This document shows, one piece after another, positions 41,660 to 54,492 of a DNA stretch of 64,000 nt. The stretch spans positions 25,241,488 to 25,305,487 of the forward strand of contig CM037474.1 of NCBI GenBank assembly GCA_021014325.1, given 5' to 3'. A model generated the notes under the pieces. It was not told the origin of the DNA and did not search any database. It was given only the letters and a program-made list of their open reading frames with translations. A program made the translations under genes and the position numbers. Source of the DNA: Plazaster borealis. Lineage: Eukaryota; Echinodermata; Asteroidea; Forcipulatida; Labidiasteridae. Every line of letters begins with the position of its first letter. The stretch's first letter is position 1.

Positions 41660-44416
41660 TGTATTGTGTTGTACATACACGAAGGCTAAACTCACTACAA
41701 AGTGACCACACCACACCTTTATTTTTTAAGGATTGCGAGTGCAGTTGGTCTCCTCCGCACTCCTTAATCTTGTCCGACGAGTGCGAAAGTAATGACTTGT
41801 TAAAAGTTAAAGTGGATTTTTCTAAATCCAGGATAAAATGTATTCCCAGCAGGATTAACTACCGGTCGCGGACATAGGAGATCAGTGCGATGGACCCCAG
41901 CTGTCTATGCTGTAGAGTGAGTGGCATTAGTTTATTTTGATCATGTAACTTTAAAAAAATCTGGTAATCCGGGTTGCACACATCAGAGGCGGTTACGTGC
42001 TTAAATATTACATCATGAACAGTCAGATTTTAGAAAATCATGCTCTAACTTTCACTTTATAGACTAATGTGTGAAGTTTGGTTCATAACTGACTTTCGAT
42101 AATATTCAATCAAAATGGCCTTGAATTTGATCTTTTGATCTTTTGACTGACTAATAAATCCCCTTGGAATCATGAATGTAAAGATCCATAAGTTGTTGAA
42201 ATCCAATGATGTCATGTTTCAAATTTTCCTCTGAAAAGGTCAGTTATGAAGAAAACATCCCCGTAAAACAATGTAGAGACCTATTTTTCTCAGAATGATG
42301 TCATCAGATGTTTTGGATGTTAACAAATTTTCGTTGGAATGGTATCAAATACAATGGCAATTTACACTATTTTAACGTGAGGTTAGAGACTTGTAATTTT
42401 TTCCCCACTCACATGAGGGCTCTATTTATTGGAAAATGAGTACATCACAAAATTGAATTTGACATTTCCCTTCCTCTTTAACAATTTGCTAACCACACTC
42501 CCAAGTTTAATAACTATGGAGTAAGGCCTATAACTCGGACTGTTAAGATTTTCCTGTGTGCGAGAACATACCAGGGCAGTAGACACATTCGCCTGACCAT
42601 GAGAGGAAAAAGTGTTAATAAGTCCAGAAAAACAGTCACTTCAGAATTGATTCATTTCAACAGAAGGTGGGATCATTGTTATTGCTTTTAAAACTCGCAC
42701 AATTTGTTAATGGCCTGAGCTTTCGACCAGCGCAGCAGTCTCTCGCAAAGACTCCTAAAACGTGTCTGATACTAGTGATAGTCCTAGGTGCTATTGTAAA
42801 ATTGTGATTGTTTCACCCCCAAAAATTTCATAATTGTTTGGGCCCTCTTATTACAATACAAGTCAAGTCTAACAAAAGCCAATGGGTTGGAAGAGATGCA
42901 AGTATTTGCACCTCTTGTGCATTTATGGCATTGTTTTGATCGTTGAAAGTAGAACCCGATAAACACTTTGTGTCCAGGATGTGGTGATCAATACCACGTG
43001 ACATACGTGTGCTGCAAAATGATATCACATGACACGCTTGTGTGAAAAAAATATCACATGACACACTTATAATAAAATGGCAAAATGTCGACATTGAGCA
43101 TTTCCAAATGACGTAGCATGGAAATGTTTTTGCAGTACACGCAAAAACGTAACAAAATATGGCAGCGCACATAATGGCTTTGCTGTTCCCAGACCCCCCC
43201 CCCCCTCGGAGATTCTGTCCACCATACGGCGAATTGTGTAGAAAATTGGTCTGATGGCGCCCTCTTTTGACTCGACTTCCTTCTTCAGCACATTTTATTT
43301 TACCATGGGGGACAGACACACTGGGGGCCAAAATCCCTTATGCAACCAGATCACTGAGAAGGCCTGTCGTTCAATGTCATCACTGCTACCAACAGCCGTA
43401 GCCATTGCTGAAGTCACTTTATTCCGACACAACCTAATTCTACGGTATAGATCTTTACCATTGTGCAGCCGTTTTATTTGTTAATCCTATTCGAACTGCC
43501 ATGACCCAAACTGTGACTAGTCATAAGCATAGTCTGGTACCTTGAAATGAAATGAAAATTCAACTATAGTTGTCAATGTACAAGCAGGGAGCTTACTGTA
43601 AACAAAAGAGAACCACACGAAAAACCTGGTTTCATTTCAACGATATCTTGTTTATTACTAAATGCTGTACAATGCTCAGTTCACTTCTTTTGTTAGATTT
43701 TGTGTAAACATTTTTGCATTAAATGAACAAGCCGCCTTCTTTGTTCGGGAGGATCAAGGCAAACTCAGTAATGAGTATTGAGTGTTTGTTTATCTTCCGA
43801 ATTTTCTGCAAATAGGCCTACATTTGTGTTATTTGTACTGTTGGTTAATTCTTGTTATTACAATTGACGTAATAATTGCATCAGGGATAAAGAATATTGT
43901 TTCTTTTGTTTTAATATTCGGTTTTCACTCTTGCAACAGCTCCAGAATGTTTTATTCGTGAATCCAAGTAGCCAGTGGACTCCCAAGGTCAATACAAGGT
44001 CTCCTGGCCGCGTTTTTGCGTGTTCGGTTCAGCCGCTGTTCAGTCGGTTCAACCGAGTTGTTTGTCTGTTTGCTCGGTTGGGCTTGGTTTCAAGATGGTG
44101 GATGGCTTTTTTGTGATTGCTAAAGTTTCTCCGTCACGTAAACTTAACCGCTATCTTGAAAACGTGACGTAACTTCACGAGTTGGAGAGAATCAGTGCTA
44201 AGGTTGATTCAGCAAGTTGACTAGTAAGCTATATGCAGCGTTTGAGTGACATCTAGATCAACTATGGTTATTTGTCTAGTCGACTCTATAGTCACATCCG
44301 AACTTGCTAAAAGCTGCAATTTTGCCACACAGCCAAAATGGGTGAGGGCCTGGATTTCCGCGAGTAGAACTTGCACATTATTCGGTTGTACTCGGTGTAT
44401 CCTTTTAATAGTTAAA
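41660..44416. other. BAP1 3' flank and intergenic DNA
   Basis: AATAAA at 42153 is a candidate polyadenylation signal about 490 bp after the stop. AATGGCCTGAGCTTTCGACC near 42706 matches the motif at 21847 and 34532. Short repeats of ATATCACATGACACRCTT lie at 43020-43070. No gene recognised. Confidence 0.5.
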
Positions 44417-44434
44417 TCAGGGGCGGATCCAGGA
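44417..44434. repeat. Single MITE-like terminus CAGGGGCGGATCCAGGAT
   Basis: The motif resembles terminal repeats of common animal DNA-transposon derivatives. No reverse-complement partner was found within about 1 kb, so the element is one-ended or truncated. It stands just before the tandem array. Confidence 0.5.
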
Positions 44435-44548
44435 TTTTTTTTTAACCGGGGGGCACAACGGCGCACCAAGGATTTTGTATTGAGTTGGGTCACAGAAAAA
44501 CTGGGTTAGGTCCATCCAGGGGCCGGCCTTACGGCCCCTGCCCCTGGT

Positions 44549-45112
44549 GGGGTCCAGGGGCGAAGCCCCGTTGGGGGTCAAGGGAGCGAAGCCCCCTGAA
44601 GCTCTGAGCCTTTGGCGTTTTGAGGGGTGAAAAATCAAGCCTCCATGTGCCTATAAAACAGAGAAATAGACACATTTTTAAAGCAATTCAGAGCCATATA
44701 AATCTTCTAAATTTACTGGAAAAATTTATGTAACATCGCCAGTGGGGTCGAGGGGCGAAGCCCCGGTGGGGGTCCAGGGTGAAAGTCCCCCGGAAGCTCT
44801 GAGCCTTTGGCGTTTTGAGGGGTGAAAAATCAAGCCTCCGTTTGCCTAAAATAGAGAAATAGACACACTTTATAAGCACTTCAGATCCATATCAATCTTC
44901 TAAATTTACTGGAAAAATTTCTGTAACATCGATGGTGGGGTCCAGAGGCGAAGCCCCGGTGGGGTCCAGGGGGCGAAGCCCCTTAATAAAGCTCGAGCTT
45001 TTGGCGTTTTGAGGGGTGAAAAATCAAGCCTCCGTGTGCCTAAAAATATAGAAATAGACACACTTTTAAGCACTCCATACCAATCTTCTAATTTTACTCA
45101 AAGAAAATGTTA
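44549..45112. repeat. Three tandem units of about 194 bp
   Basis: GGGGTC...GGGGCGAAGCCCC starts recur at 44549, 44744 and 44937. Each is followed by TTTGGCGTTTTGAGGGGTGA, AAAATCAAGCCTCC and AATTTACTGGAAAAATTT. GGGGC-GAA-GCCCC can form a small hairpin. Confidence 0.9.
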
Positions 45113-48100
45113 ATTCCACCAATCTTGCGTTTGGATCTGGTCGCTGCATTATCATGTTTCATGCATATTCATTAAAAACAGTGGGTAAATTCTGGCGTTT
45201 CTCAAATTCAAGCTTAGTGTATAGTCTTTACAATTGAATGCCGGAACGACATGAAATATATTTTATCCCGGACAATCAGGTTTCAAATGATTATGTTTAA
45301 AATTGTTGCAAATCTAAACAATTACAAGTGACGTATCATGAAAGATTCATTTTGGCAGAAATAAAACAAATGTGAATGGCATAGCATGAAAAAAGAAATC
45401 CATCCTGCCGCTGGGGGGAAAAAACTACACCACACACACTTGTGGCTAATTTTTAAACAGGCACTAGTTGTAATAAAATAAAAATTACCCGAGGGCCAAG
45501 CCCCCTGCTGAAACCGAATACCAGTAAGAATGTCATGCAAGGTGAATCGCATGTGACTGTTTTCCCGCTTCTGTTCGCTTGACTAGTAATCATGCTTAGT
45601 ACTATTTTTCTTTTCAGCTCAAGTTATTCAGAGTATTCATAAAATAGAGTCCCAATCTTGAAACCCTCTCAAATATTGGTCAACTGCTAGGGTCCTTGAT
45701 CAAAAGAGGGCCGTGTATAGTTCATAGACCTTTTATCAAATCCTTCAGGAGCCTTTAATGATGGCACGGACGGAGAAGAACTTAGAGAAAGAAATGCGAT
45801 GGACGTCCATATGGCGGTGTAAGTGATGTACACCTGTTACTCTAAGAAGATGGAAGACCTCACTCACCCAAGACCCTTATGGCTGGATAGGATACTGCAA
45901 CCGTAGCCTAAGAAAATAACCTGGGGAGCATTTGTGATCCAATCCCCTAATCCCCTTGTATTAGTGAACCCCTGTCCACTGTGCACGCTTGCTTAGGCCC
46001 TACACTCCCTCAGCCCAAATACCAGCCGAAGGGTCGTGCCAAGGCGATCCATTTTCCAAGATGATGTAATTGTGATTGGGTCTTGGCAAGAGAGGACACT
46101 GTACATTGACCAGGTTGAATGTCACACCTTCCCGCGGGCGGCTTGAAGTGCAGTGACTCGCTAGGCGTAGTGCCCACTAAGCCCCCATCCTGCCACTTCC
46201 CCACTGTCGTTCTGGGAGCTTGGTGTCAACTTCTTGTTTTCTTCTCCTTGTCTCTACTTCATTTGGTGTTTGTTTGCCCCATACTTTGTATGAAAAGCTA
46301 ATAAACCCTAAACCCTATAGCTCCTGTATAACTACATGCACCCACATCGCAAATGGTAGTGTGGTGTCTGTCCTGGTCACGGACTCACTCAATGATGGCA
46401 TGAATGGCTGTATAATAACAATATGATAATAAACATTGACAAATGAAAAGAAGTGCCAAACGAAAGTCCCATAAACGTTATAATAACAGAGATGTTAAAA
46501 GGGTGTTTTTGTTTTAAAATCAGTTCACTTAATACTTCTGTTGAGATGCAAAAGAAGCTCTGTAAACTCGGTTCCAGTTTTGGGATGAGTACACCATTGA
46601 TTTTTTGCAAGTGTTTCTTATTTTGTTTTCAAGGAACACCACTCAATCAACTTTAGTGGGGGAAAAAGCCCAGAAACGATTTCTGTTTTTCACGATTTTA
46701 GTCCACATAGGCATATCATTATGTGCACATTTGTAAACGAAGAACCCTGTAACAAATGTTTTAAAACAGTAACGTTGTCACTTATTGTCATTCACACTTT
46801 GACCCACATTCACTGAACCAAAAAAAGAGAACCTAAATACCACTGAACGTGCAGAAGGCATTAATGTCATCAGGTTCGCCACAGTGGGATATCACATACT
46901 ACCCAATCCCAACGGGGCTCGACGTGACGGAGTTTGGGGTATCAACCTCGTTCCCCTGCCACGACCCTACGGGCCATGGGGTAGGTGATAATATAGGTCA
47001 GTGCAAAGGATAAGTAGATAACTCATTCGCAGCTGCTTTCGATATTAGGAATTGAGGTTATGTTGTTCCCCCAGTGCCATAAAAAAGTGGAATGTTCATC
47101 TTTGGGAACAGATGGTGTCGTGGACGTTCAAAATGCCTTAGACTATATTACAACTATTTCCCCTGCCTTTAAACCACGGTGTCTTTAAACCTTTAACTAT
47201 TATTCAACACATTATTACAAACACCTATAGTAAGACAAAACATTCCCTTAGATTTGGGGGTTTCTTTTTAGATACAATTTCACAATTAAGTATGCGTCTC
47301 CGTAGAGCACTTCCAAAGGGCGCTCGACCCTTCCAACTCGTCCACACTTGATGATGTTAAGTTTGCCTTGTTGGAATGCTGATCTATTCATGGTCAGATA
47401 GGTCGGATATACTATTAGTATTCTCTGGGAATGTACGTGTCATGCTCGAGGGAAGTTTAAAATGTACGTTTGGTTCCGTGTGACTGCAGTAGTTAAGACT
47501 GGTAATGCACTGTTAGTTTGAGTATGTTTTCGACACCCAGTTAAAATATTTAGTGCAATATCTTCGATGGTTAGAAGGAGAGAAAGTTGTCTTTAAAAGT
47601 ATCTTAACCACCACGTAAGATTGACCAATGACATTGGAGTATGGGGACTCTTTGGGTTAAGGGGGGGGGGGGCAGAGGGGTTGATTGGCCGGAAACTTTA
47701 CACGGGTATAAAGGGTATGTTTTGCTTTCTTTGCAAGTTGTTTTTCTTCTTGCTGTGACCGAATTTTCCCCACTGTTTTGCCCGAATGTGGAAGGGCCCC
47801 TGCCCCCTGGGGTTGCCTATGATATTACCCATGATGTATGATGCGTATTTGGTCATAATGTAGGAACAAGCAGACAGTTTTCAATCTAAAAAACTTTAAC
47901 TTCATAAACTCGAATGTGCGAGAATTTTTTTTCAAACAATTCTTGATTGATAATTCGACTTACCAAATCGTGGTTTTAAAGAGCGGCTCTAGGATGCTCT
48001 CAATATTTGAGTTATTACCTTTTTATGGTCGAATAGACATCGTAGATACTGGTTAATAACAATTTTACACTTAAAATTTGCATTTAGTAATAAAGAATTC

Positions 48101-50779
48101 AAATCAAAAATGCACCTCTCCGCGCGGCTTTTTCAGCCGAAAGTCAAAAACTGTTTATCTATGATAATGATATGCATTGACCCCTTGACGTCGCTGGCGG
48201 CTAAACTCAAGGTTAGCATTATAAACACACAGTAAATGTCTCTTTGCTTGGAAAACAAAACAAAATCAAGAAGAAACCAAACTTACATCATACAGTAAAA
48301 TACTCTTTCTGTCCATCCAGAGTATCCTAAATTGTGTAATTGTAAAATGAAGCCTACACATTGGGTAGTTTTTCGCTATAAACAAGCTAACATTTTCCAC
48401 GGAACTTAACTAAAGCTCCGCAGACCATGAGCGTGTGGACCAGTGCAATATAAGGTTTGAACGTGTGCACACCAGCGATGATTATTGCAATGTCATGGGA
48501 ATAACCGTTTTCCCGAGCATGCGCAGAAACGTTAAGTCTATAAACACGCGACTGCTTGATTGTGCGTTGTGTATATAGGGGTCTCCCCCGTGATAATGCC
48601 GCGGTCTGCGTTGTTGCTGTTTCGCAGGAATCGCCGTGCCGTGTGTGTATGTTAGGGTTGAATCTGACGTGTATAGCGATGTACTGAAAATCAAGCCGAG
48701 CTGCGGAATCCCCTCGCCTCTCAAAGAACAAAAAACCCCAAATCATAAATCCGTTGTAAATTGGCTCGCTGATTATTTGCCTGTTGGATCGTCTTATAAA
48801 AAGTCACATTTACGGCCGTATTGATTGCAAATGGTGAAGTTTTGCGGTGCATTTGCGTTAGCTCAGTGCATTCATATAGGCAGGTCAAAACTAACTAGAC
48901 ACCGGTGACGTCATGAGTTCCTCGTCGCGGGGTTTGTTTGACCTCGCGTTTTCAGATTTCGGGTTGGGAGTGTTTCGAGGAAAAGACATTTTTACCCTGT
49001 TTTAGCGTGAGGTAAGGGACTCATAATAATTTTTTATATTTCTTGGGGACTCCATCTATTGGAAAGTGTAAAAACTAAATATTTCCAAACATCCTGGAGC
49101 CCCTCTTTAAGTATTATGGCGTGCACAGAATACTCGTAAAAGCCACCAACTGTGTTTCAGTCGTACCTTCTCGGATGTCTACTGCCGGTCGGTCTAACCT
49201 TCAACAACAACAACAACAACAAGTGTGTTTACAATGTCAATAATTATTTTGTGCGTGGATTTTCTCAATGAATATGATTTCTTATTTCTTAAGTTAACTA
49301 TTTATTCACTGATTCTGTACAACCCAATTAGCATTCTTGAAGCGTTTTTACAGTTTCAAATTAGCATTTTTCTGTAAAAATTTGTTTTACATTTAATTAA
49401 TGTTCTGTGAATTTCATGTTTGTTTTATACTGTCAAAAGGCCACACGAATTTCCCTCTGTTGTGAGTCAATCAAGTTTTACCTATTTATCTATCTATCCT
49501 TATTTCCGAAACAAATCTCACATCTATTAAAAAAATAAAATAATAAATTGTGTGTCCTATTCGACGCCATGATGGACAATGTGACAATGCGATGGCCTTG
49601 TTGAAACAACACCAGTTATCTGCAACATTCTAAACATTTTAGTCAAGTTCATTCACGGAGTAGAAAAATCCTTACCAACAGGAAAATATGAATTTAAAAG
49701 TACGTCATTGCAGGACGTTGAATCAATGCTGCACATGATTGAAAATACTCGCGCGTGGCTCGATTCTCTCAGCGAGAAGAAGCTCGATAAAATATTACGA
49801 CTGCGGTGACGTCTAGGCACACCCAAAAGCACCGTCATCCTCCCCCCAAAAAATTGAAGACAACTCGCAAATGACTTAATGCACATAGTTGATGAATTCT
49901 GGCCATGCCTTAATTGGAATCACCTGTACAGGTACAATCAATGCCGTAATTGAATGAAGTTACACCCCACTCATCTCGCTAGAGACGCGTCTTCTTCAAT
50001 TAAACCCGCTCATGTGAACAACTTGATAATTGAATCACTAGTTGGTATAAATATAGACAAATTACTTTGATGCGCTTAATTGGGTCCGCATATTAACGAG
50101 AAAGACTCTCGCTGGCGTGGCTTGATATTATTCAAATTAGTTCATTACTACGTCACCCCACGGCGAGGATGGGGACGGCTGAAAAAAGGGAGCTTATTTT
50201 ATTTGTACACGCTGAATGCGTCCGCCGCGCGCTGCAAAGAAGTTATAAACAATCATGCGTGACAACTAATTCAGTCGAAGTAGTTCGGCCCTCATCGGCC
50301 ATCCGTGTCGAGTCGAGAATCCAGGGTCTAGCTAAAAAATAGTATGCACTGTAAACAAGAGAAGAAGGAAGTCTTGCGCTAAAAATCCTATGTTCAGTCA
50401 TTGTAAATTAATTCATGATCAATTCAAATTGTTTTAAATTGGAGGGGAAAGCATTATTAATTCATTTATTTATTGCTATTTCATCTTTAAACATGAAGCA
50501 AAAGACATCAGCACAAAGCCATCTTATCCAATCTGATTCATGTGTTGTGAAGACATGAGTTTGCATGTCTTTTATTAATAGCTATAGATAGATTGCACAT
50601 GACGTCATTGACCGCCATATTAAATTGATGTCAAACATTGGAAAAGTGCATACGTGTGTACGCGCTGCGCACGACTCTCAGCCAATGATAGCCTTTCACA
50701 CAGGCACGTTTCATCAACGATGGCGGCCAATGCAAGGGGCCCATAAATTACCGTAGCACTAAGGCACTCTTAAGTCCAC
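45113..50779. other. Intergenic DNA between BAP1 and the SLC6-like gene, mostly unassigned
   Basis: It contains an AAC microsatellite at 49203-49223, a CRE at about 48907, and two GC-richer unassigned patches at about 46000-46230 and 46870-46990. Short open frames exist, but none shows family motifs. Confidence 0.5.
50587..50743. mobile_element. Diverged relative of the 884-1062 MITE
   Basis: GATTGCACATGACGTCATTG and CGATGGCGGCCAATGCAAGG resemble, in mirrored order, the ends of 884-1062, including TGACGTCA and ATGGCGGC. The outer ends are eroded. Confidence 0.45.
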
Positions 50780-51440
50780 TGATTAAACTTGATCAAATCC
50801 GATCCAACTTGATAAACTATACCTCCATTCACTCTGTTCCAATCGAATTAATTCTGTTTTACTCTAATCGGATCTGATCAAATATCTGATGATCTGATAC
50901 AATAGCTGATCCAATCTGATCTAAAAAATCTGAGCCAGTCTGGTTCAATCTATTCCGATATCTGATCCGAACCCAATTTAATTGATCCAATATCTGATTC
51001 AATTTGATCTAATATCTGATCCGATATATAATCCAATCGGATCCGATGTCTGATCCAATACGTCTATCTGATCAAATATTTGATCCAATATCTGATCCGA
51101 TAAAAGATCTAATCTGATCCAGTATCTGATACAATCCTATCCAATATCTGATCAAATATCTGATCAAATATCTGATCCGATAAAAGATCTAATCTGATCC
51201 ATTTTCTGATCCGATATCTGATCCAATCTGATCTGATGTCTGATCCAATATCTGATCCAATCACATCCAATGTCTGATCCAGTCTGATTCAATATCTGAT
51301 CCACTATCTGATCCAATCTGATCCAATATCTGATCAAATCTGATTTAATATTGGATCCAATCTGATCCAACTATCTGATAAAATCTGATTCAATATCTGA
51401 TCCAATCTGATCCAACTAGCAGGTCCGATCTAATCCATGA
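50780..51440. repeat. Degenerate satellite of TATCTGATCCAATCTGATCC-like units
   Basis: About 660 bp in which TCTGATC, GATCCAAT and variants recur every 9-20 bp. Period and phase drift, so it is an old, scrambled array. Confidence 0.9.
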
Positions 51441-53693
51441 TCCACTCTGATTCAATTCGATCCGCTTATATTGAAGATCACATCTGCTTCACTCCGTACC
51501 ATTCCGATCCAGACGAATCTCGTTCAATCCAATCGAACGAGTTGTGTTTACTTTGGGAAGTTCAATCCCCCTTTTGTTGTTCTTCTTCCAGTGCACAAAA
51601 ATTACATCAGACGGAAGCAATGCTCCATTCATGATTTGTACTTTGTCCGACTACTGTACACTCCAATGATTCGGGTTTTCAGTCGATCGCTCTCAAATTT
51701 CGTTTCCATTTAAAAATATGCATATGGTTCTCCTCCATTATTTCAGGGGTGATATCAAGTTTGGGGGTTTTCCGTTTGTGTGTGCCTGACGTTTGAATTT
51801 GATCTCACGAACAAGAGATGGCACTAATTGAACACGCCCGCACCCAAGCCCCCTGGCCCCTTGTCCAAAATGTCACCCTGCCGACAGAATACCTGTCGCA
51901 GTACCAACAACTTCACAATAGTCTTTCCCTTTTTTTCAAATGCAATATTATTATTGCTGTCTGAAGTATTGAGGGGAAAAAATGGTTTACTCCACAGGAG
52001 AAGTTTCGAAGGTCGAGAAAAGGTACACGGGCCTTAAGAAAACAAACCGTTATTTCTCAGTCAAAAAAAAAAAAAAGGAAAAAAGGGTAAAAGCAACCTT
52101 GTCAGTGAATAACAATTAATACGGCACCGGTGAAGGATTGAGTTACACATTTTATAATCCGGTCCCACAATGAATGGTACATGTTTCAATGGGAGGTTTA
52201 TGTGTTTGCATAATCTGACGCAAGGTCGGTGAAACACGGATTGGGTTCTTTAGGGGATTATGCCCTCGCGATTTGTATAAATAGAAAGGAACTTCCAAGT
52301 CTCCCCCTCCAAACAAACAAAAACAAAAATTGTTTTTTCCTTTCCATTTCTCTCTCTCCATCCGTTTTTTTAAAGCAACTCAGTTATTATTCGATACACC
52401 AAAGTAACTTGTGCAAATTACTCTTTTATATAATAACTGTTATCGGGACAAATGCTACCATTTTGGGGGTATAGTGTGTTTCTTGTAACTTGTTTTCTTG
52501 GGTGGGTTAATGGAAATACGTTACAAGTATTTTTGACTTGTTGTGTTTCCTTCCCAACTTGTATACAAATTGTAGTATGATATAACGTTCGCGTTGTTGT
52601 TTGCAAATTAGCGGTACAGACTTATTTAATTTAATTTGTCTACTTTGAGACAATTCTTCATTTCATTGCAAGTGGGTGTAAATAAATGATGAAGTTGTTT
52701 CATCTATGAATTTAACTCTCCGCTGATCATTATAATAGTCCTTGCTTTACTCGCTCTCTCATTTGCCAAGTTGTCCATTGGAGCATACAGTGAACCCCAA
52801 ATAGCTCCAGCTGTCGGGATAACAACATTTGAAACAGTTTATCCTAGAGCTTGGTGGACACGCCGGCCTGGCATGGTGATATAGGACACCATACCGCGCA
52901 GCGCCCCGTTTGGCAATCAATGACTGATGAGTGGTGACGACACGTTCAGTCTCGCGATAGTTCTCGCCCCCTGCGTCCTGTCCAATCAGTAAACGACTAC
53001 CGACGTCTCGTGCGGGAGACTAAGCAAGCCAGAGAGAGGCTTCACGGTCATGATGATGAGAGATGTACTGCTGTTGCCGCCAATGTTCACTTGGAAGACA
53101 CTTGTGAAACCACATCGTTCGAGATAGTGAAGTCGTTTCTCCGGCTGGAGGGTGAATCACGGAGAGAGCCGATTCGAGGCGCAGCAGCACCGACGCGTTG
53201 TGTGTATGTGTGCAGAGTCGTCGTCCAGCGGCTTGGATTGATTCTCTACTACCCACCGAGTGGATTTGGACCTTCAGGGTTTATAGACCACCCTGAAAAA
53301 AAGCCTAGTTCAGATTCTTATGGGCGTGTCGAGGTTCTTGTAGCAACACACGGTGGTTGTCCTAGCTCCATGGTTGTCCACACAACAGTTGTGGTTCTGA
53401 TCTGTAAGCCGGGGGAAAGTGACAAACATCCAGGGGTGTGCGGATTTTAAAGCACTTTTGATCCAGTACCTTTCGCACCCGTCGTAAATCCGGCACTGGT
53501 GTTTACATTTACACAAAAGACGACATCGCTACTCGACCGTCGTGCGAAGCGAGTCACCCTCGATGCTAACTGGTGTTCGGAGTTATTCCTAAACCCGTCT
53601 CTCTCTCAGCATATTTCATCAGTTGAAGAGTTCGACTTCTGAAGTCCCTCAAATTAAAACAACCGGATCTAGCTTTATCGTATCACTGCAATC
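51441..53693. other. Intergenic DNA and probable 5' region of the SLC6-like gene
   Basis: 52900-53693 is richer in GC and CpG, as expected near a promoter, and probably holds the 5' UTR. The 146-codon open frame at 53010-53450 has no recognisable family features. Confidence 0.45.
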
Positions 53694-54006
53694 ATGTCGA
53701 TTGTTGCAGACCCACCTCCGAACTCCCTGGGTGCGATCCATGGAGAGGACCAACAAAGTTTCCCGATGAACGACAAGGATGGAAACTGCAACGCTGTGGA
53801 TCACCACGTGGGAGACGGCAAGGAGATGAGTCGTCTCGATCCCGAAGGGGATGGGGTGACGGAGGAGGGCACACCGAAGGCACCGGAAGGGGGCGAGCGG
53901 GACAAGTGGTCCCGTAACATTGACTTTATATTCGCCTGTATCGGCTACGCTATCGGATTGGGGAACGTTTGGCGGTTTCCTTACCTTTGCTTCAAGAACG
54001 GTGGAG
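53694..54006 (+). CDS. SLC6 family Na+/Cl- dependent transporter, first coding exon (partial gene)
   Basis: 104 codons plus one base, from ATG to donor GGTGGAG|GTAGGT. SLC6 proteins use Na+ and Cl- gradients to import GABA, glycine, creatine, taurine or monoamines at the plasma membrane. The first 70 residues are a Gly/Asp/Glu-rich cytosolic tail. After [11 protein letters not shown] comes transmembrane helix 1, [14 protein letters not shown], then LCFKNGGG, the most conserved block of the family; the break in this helix forms the substrate and sodium site. [16 protein letters not shown] is most like GABA- and creatine-type members, but substrate type cannot be set from this exon. The next exon, expected to continue AF-IPY, is not seen up to 64000, so intron 1 exceeds 9.9 kb or the gene is broken. 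Confidence 0.92.
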
Positions 54007-54090
54007 GTAGGTTCAAACAACAATTATCTTTAGATCTGTAATTGAATAAGTGTCTTTATTTTGTATAAATGATCTTCTTCGGAACCGCAA

Positions 54091-54492
54091 TTAAAGGCAT
54101 GGTATACTTTTGGTAATTGTCAAAGACCAGTATCCTCACTTGCTGTATCCGTGGGTCCTTTCTCTATGCTGTATCCGAACATAATATGCATACACTAAAA
54201 AAAACCTGTGAAAGTTTGGACTCAACTGGTTATCGAAGTTGCAAGAAAATAATGGGGGAAACTGCATATTGTGTGCTTTCAGATGCCTGAGAAAGGCTTC
54301 ATTCCTGAAGCCTTTCTCAGATTCAATTATTTGGGTGAAACATTACCCTTTTCTCTAAAACTACATTACTTCAAAGGGGGTCGTTTCTAACAATGTTTTA
54401 TAATATCAACAACTTTCCAGTGCTCTTTAAGTAAGTTTTTATGGTCATTAACTTGTGGAGTACTTACCAAAAAAAGTACACCCTGCCTTTAA
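54091..54492. mobile_element. TTAA-flanked MITE type 1 with central hairpin (SLC6-like intron 1)
   Basis: TTAA at 54091 and 54489. Starts AGGCATGGTATACTTTTGG and ends AGTACACCCTGCCT. The centre has GAGAAAGGCTTCATTCCTGA, which pairs with AAGCCTTTCTC. Confidence 0.85.

Noticed and set aside
45773..45830. Possible small exon (MMARTEKNLEKEMRWTSIW followed by GTGTAAGTG)
   Set aside because: No acceptor partner exon, no homologous family recognised and no neighbouring exon in phase.
48387..48746. 119-codon minus-strand open frame
   Set aside because: No family motif, no splice or promoter context, and ordinary composition. Treated as chance.
53010..53450. 146-codon plus-strand open frame before the SLC6-like exon
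   Set aside because: No recognisable domain. It lies in the GC-richer 5' region and is more likely UTR or promoter sequence.
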